Program-made: the position numbers and the translations under genes | Shown here: positions 13,870-15,603 of the stretch, one piece after another | Layout: the number at the start of each line of letters is the position of its first letter | How positions within the stretch are numbered: the first letter of the stretch is position 1 | Assembly (NCBI GenBank): GCA_045590415.1 | Contig: JAZNRA010000128.1 | Location: forward strand, 1 to 15,603 | Direction: 5' to 3' | Source of the DNA: RGIG3009 sp045590415 | GTDB taxonomy: Bacteria > Bacillota > Clostridia > Oscillospirales > Acutalibacteraceae | Length of the DNA stretch: 15,603 bases | Notes under the pieces: generated by a model | The model's input: only the letters and a program-made list of their open reading frames with translations | What the model was told of the DNA's origin: nothing | Database searches by the model: none

Positions 13870-15180
13870 ATGGCATTGAAACAGGCAAACAAAGTAGAAA
13901 CCAACCGTGTAGAGTTGGAAATCGAAGTCGGTGCAGAGGCGTTTGAACAAGCTGTCAGCGTTGCGTACCGCAAGAACATCGGTAAGATGAACATTCCCGG
14001 ATTCCGCAAGGGCAAGGCCCCCCGCGCATACGTCGAGAAGATCTACGGCGAAGGCGTGTTCTATGAGGATGCGGTCAACGCTCTTTACCCGTCCGCTTTG
14101 GACGAGGCGATCGTCGAGTCCGGCTATGAATATGTCGAAGATAAGGTCGATCTGGACGTCGTATCTGTCGGCAAAGAGGGCTTGTGCTTTAAAGCAGTTA
14201 TTACCGTGAAGCCCGAAGTCGAAGTGACCGAGTACAAGGGCTTAAAGGCAGCGAAGAAGTCTGTCTCCGTGAAAGAGACCGAGATCAAAGAAGCGCTGGC
14301 GCAGTTGCAGGATCGCAACTCCCGTTTGGTGACGGTAGAAGATCGTGCGGCACAGAACGGCGATACCGTTGTGTTTGATTTCGACGGCTATGTGGATGAC
14401 AAAGCGTTCGAGGGCGGCAAGGCGGAGAATCATTCCTTGGTGCTGGGTTCCGGTCAGTTTATCCCCGGCTTTGAAGATCAGATCGTCGGCAAAAAGACCG
14501 GCGAGGAATTTGATGTTGACGTGACCTTCCCCGAGGAATATCACGCAACCGAGCTCGCAGGCAAACCCGCCGTATTCAAATGCAAGCTGCACGAGATCAA
14601 GGTGAAAGAGCTGCCGGAGCTGAACGATGACTTCGCAAAAGATTGCAGTGAGTTCGACACCTTGGAAGAACTCAAAGCCGATACCAAAGAAAACATCAAA
14701 AAGCAGAAGGAGCGCGCCGCAAACGAGGCGTTCGAGACTGAGCTGATGGAACAGCTCATCGCGAACCTCAAGGGCGAAATTCCGGAAGCGATGTATGAGA
14801 ATCGCGTGAACGAAAGTGTCCGTGATTTCGACTACCGTCTGCAGGCGCAAGGCCTTAACCTGAACACCTACCTGCAGTACACCGGCATGGACATGGAGGC
14901 ATTCCGCAAGGGTTTCCGTGAGCAGGCCGAAAAATCGGTGAAACTGCGTTTGGCGTTGGAGAAGATCGCACAGCTCGAAAATATCGTACCGACCGCTGAA
15001 GAAATCGATGCGGAATTTGCCAAATTTGCCGAGCAGTATAAGATGGAAGTCGAGCAGATCAAATCCATGATCCCCGAGGGTGAGCTTGTGAAGGATCTGG
15101 CTGTCGGCAAGGCAATGGACGTTGTCAAGGCCGCTGCTGTGAAACCGACCAAAACGACGAAAGCCAAAAAAGAGGATTAA
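13870..15180 (+). CDS. tig: Trigger factor, ribosome-associated chaperone and prolyl isomerase
   Basis: The product has 436 residues with the three usual parts. The N-terminal ribosome-binding domain carries the signature GFRKGKAPR (44-52), which contacts L23. An FKBP-type prolyl isomerase domain covers about 157-245, with GDTVVFDFDGYVD, GSGQFIPGFEDQIVG and the FPEEY segment. A helical, charged chaperone domain extends to the lysine-rich end (TKTTKAKKED). It folds nascent chains at the exit tunnel. ATG 13870 has AGGAGG at 13855-13860 with 9 bases spacing; an in-frame ATG at 13831 lies at the predicted transcription start and is rejected. clpP follows 49 bases later, the common tig-clpP arrangement. 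Confidence 0.97.
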   Translation: MALKQANKVETNRVELEIEVGAEAFEQAVSVAYRKNIGKMNIPGFRKGKAPRAYVEKIYGEGVFYEDAVNALYPSALDEAIVESGYEYVEDKVDLDVVSVGKEGLCFKAVITVKPEVEVTEYKGLKAAKKSVSVKETEIKEALAQLQDRNSRLVTVEDRAAQNGDTVVFDFDGYVDDKAFEGGKAENHSLVLGSGQFIPGFEDQIVGKKTGEEFDVDVTFPEEYHATELAGKPAVFKCKLHEIKVKELPELNDDFAKDCSEFDTLEELKADTKENIKKQKERAANEAFETELMEQLIANLKGEIPEAMYENRVNESVRDFDYRLQAQGLNLNTYLQYTGMDMEAFRKGFREQAEKSVKLRLALEKIAQLENIVPTAEEIDAEFAKFAEQYKMEVEQIKSMIPEGELVKDLAVGKAMDVVKAAAVKPTKTTKAKKED

Positions 15181-15229
15181 GATACTCCGAAACGGTCTAT
15201 ATTAGAAACGTTAAGAAAGGATGAGGGAC

Positions 15230-15603
15230 ATGAGCAGTTTGGTACCTTACGTGGTAGAACAGACCAGCCGCGGGGAACGCAGCTATGATATTTTTTCCCG
15301 TCTGTTAAACGACCGTATCATTATGCTGTCGGATGAAGTGAACGACACCACCGCTTCCTTGGTGGTGGCACAGCTGTTGTATTTGGAAGGGCAAGATCCG
15401 GATAAGGATATCCATCTGTATATCAACAGTCCGGGCGGTTCGATTTCCGCCGGTATGGCAATCTACGATACGATGCAGTTTATCAAATGTGACGTGTCCA
15501 CCATCTGTATCGGCATGGCTGCCAGTATGGGCGCCTTCCTGCTGTCGGCAGGTGCCAAGGGTAAGCGTCTCGCTTTGCCCAATAGCGAGATCATGATCCA
15601 TCA
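15230..15603 (+). CDS. clpP: ATP-dependent Clp protease proteolytic subunit (cut by window end)
   Basis: The visible 124 residues are the N-terminal two thirds of ClpP: MSSLVPYVVEQTSRGERSYD at the start, INSPGGSISAGMAIYD, the catalytic serine S99 in GMAASMGAFLL, and IMIH ending at H124, which is the catalytic histidine. The third active-site residue, an aspartate, would lie beyond the window. ClpP forms the proteolytic chamber used with ClpX or ClpC. ATG 15230 has AAGAAAGG at 15213-15220 with 9 bases spacing; the in-frame ATG at 15221 directly abuts that site and is less likely. No terminator or clear promoter separates it from tig. Confidence 0.97.
   Translation, partial: MSSLVPYVVEQTSRGERSYDIFSRLLNDRIIMLSDEVNDTTASLVVAQLLYLEGQDPDKDIHLYINSPGGSISAGMAIYDTMQFIKCDVSTICIGMAASMGAFLLSAGAKGKRLALPNSEIMIH

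Overview
The window reads as chromosomal DNA of a spore-forming member of class Clostridia, probably of the Oscillospiraceae/Ruminococcaceae type. The reasons are the spore coat ATPase SpoIVA, a SpoIVFB-like membrane protease, a SpoIVB remnant, purine-rich Shine-Dalgarno sites, occasional TTG/GTG starts, and tightly packed genes that are all on the + strand. Most of the window has moderate GC content. Two stretches near the left end are clearly more AT-rich. The taxonomic placement is inference from gene content only.

Left end (1-2655), the irregular part. An AT-rich partial reading frame carrying an IGGAD-x-PT motif runs into a 51-codon 3' fragment of spoIVB. The fragment begins at the active-site serine motif and still has its stop codon and a strong terminator. 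After about 210 bases of AT-rich spacer comes a 670-aa secreted GH25 lysozyme with aromatic cell-wall-binding repeats on both sides of the catalytic domain. Its first two thirds are AT-rich and its last third has host-like GC content, so it looks like a mosaic gene.

Sporulation cluster (2710-5068). A sigma-E-like promoter precedes spoIVA, followed by a 71-aa single-span membrane protein and a 195-aa M50 membrane metalloprotease. The three are closely spaced or overlapping and look like one mother-cell operon.

Housekeeping part (5065-15603). A sigma-A promoter that overlaps the M50 stop codon drives a B12-binding radical SAM protein and its DUF2344 partner. rplS follows with its own consensus promoter and a structured leader. 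After a terminator-like hairpin come rbgA, a type I signal peptidase, rnhB, yraN and a membrane dipeptidase, which overlap or lie only a few to about 14 bases apart. thrC has its own promoter and is followed by a metallophosphoesterase. The last block is tig followed by clpP, which the window edge cuts just after its catalytic histidine codon.

Functional picture: sporulation (coat assembly and probable intramembrane proteolysis), ribosome assembly and protein export (L19, RbgA, signal peptidase), RNA/DNA maintenance (RNase HII, YraN), and protein folding and quality control (trigger factor, ClpP). I did not find a convincing, wholly new multi-gene system. The most unusual points are the spoIVB remnant fused to foreign-looking DNA, the mosaic lysozyme, and the small membrane protein that occupies the place expected for spoIVFA. 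No gene-free stretch exceeds 300 bases, and no tRNA, rRNA, CRISPR array or transposase gene was seen.
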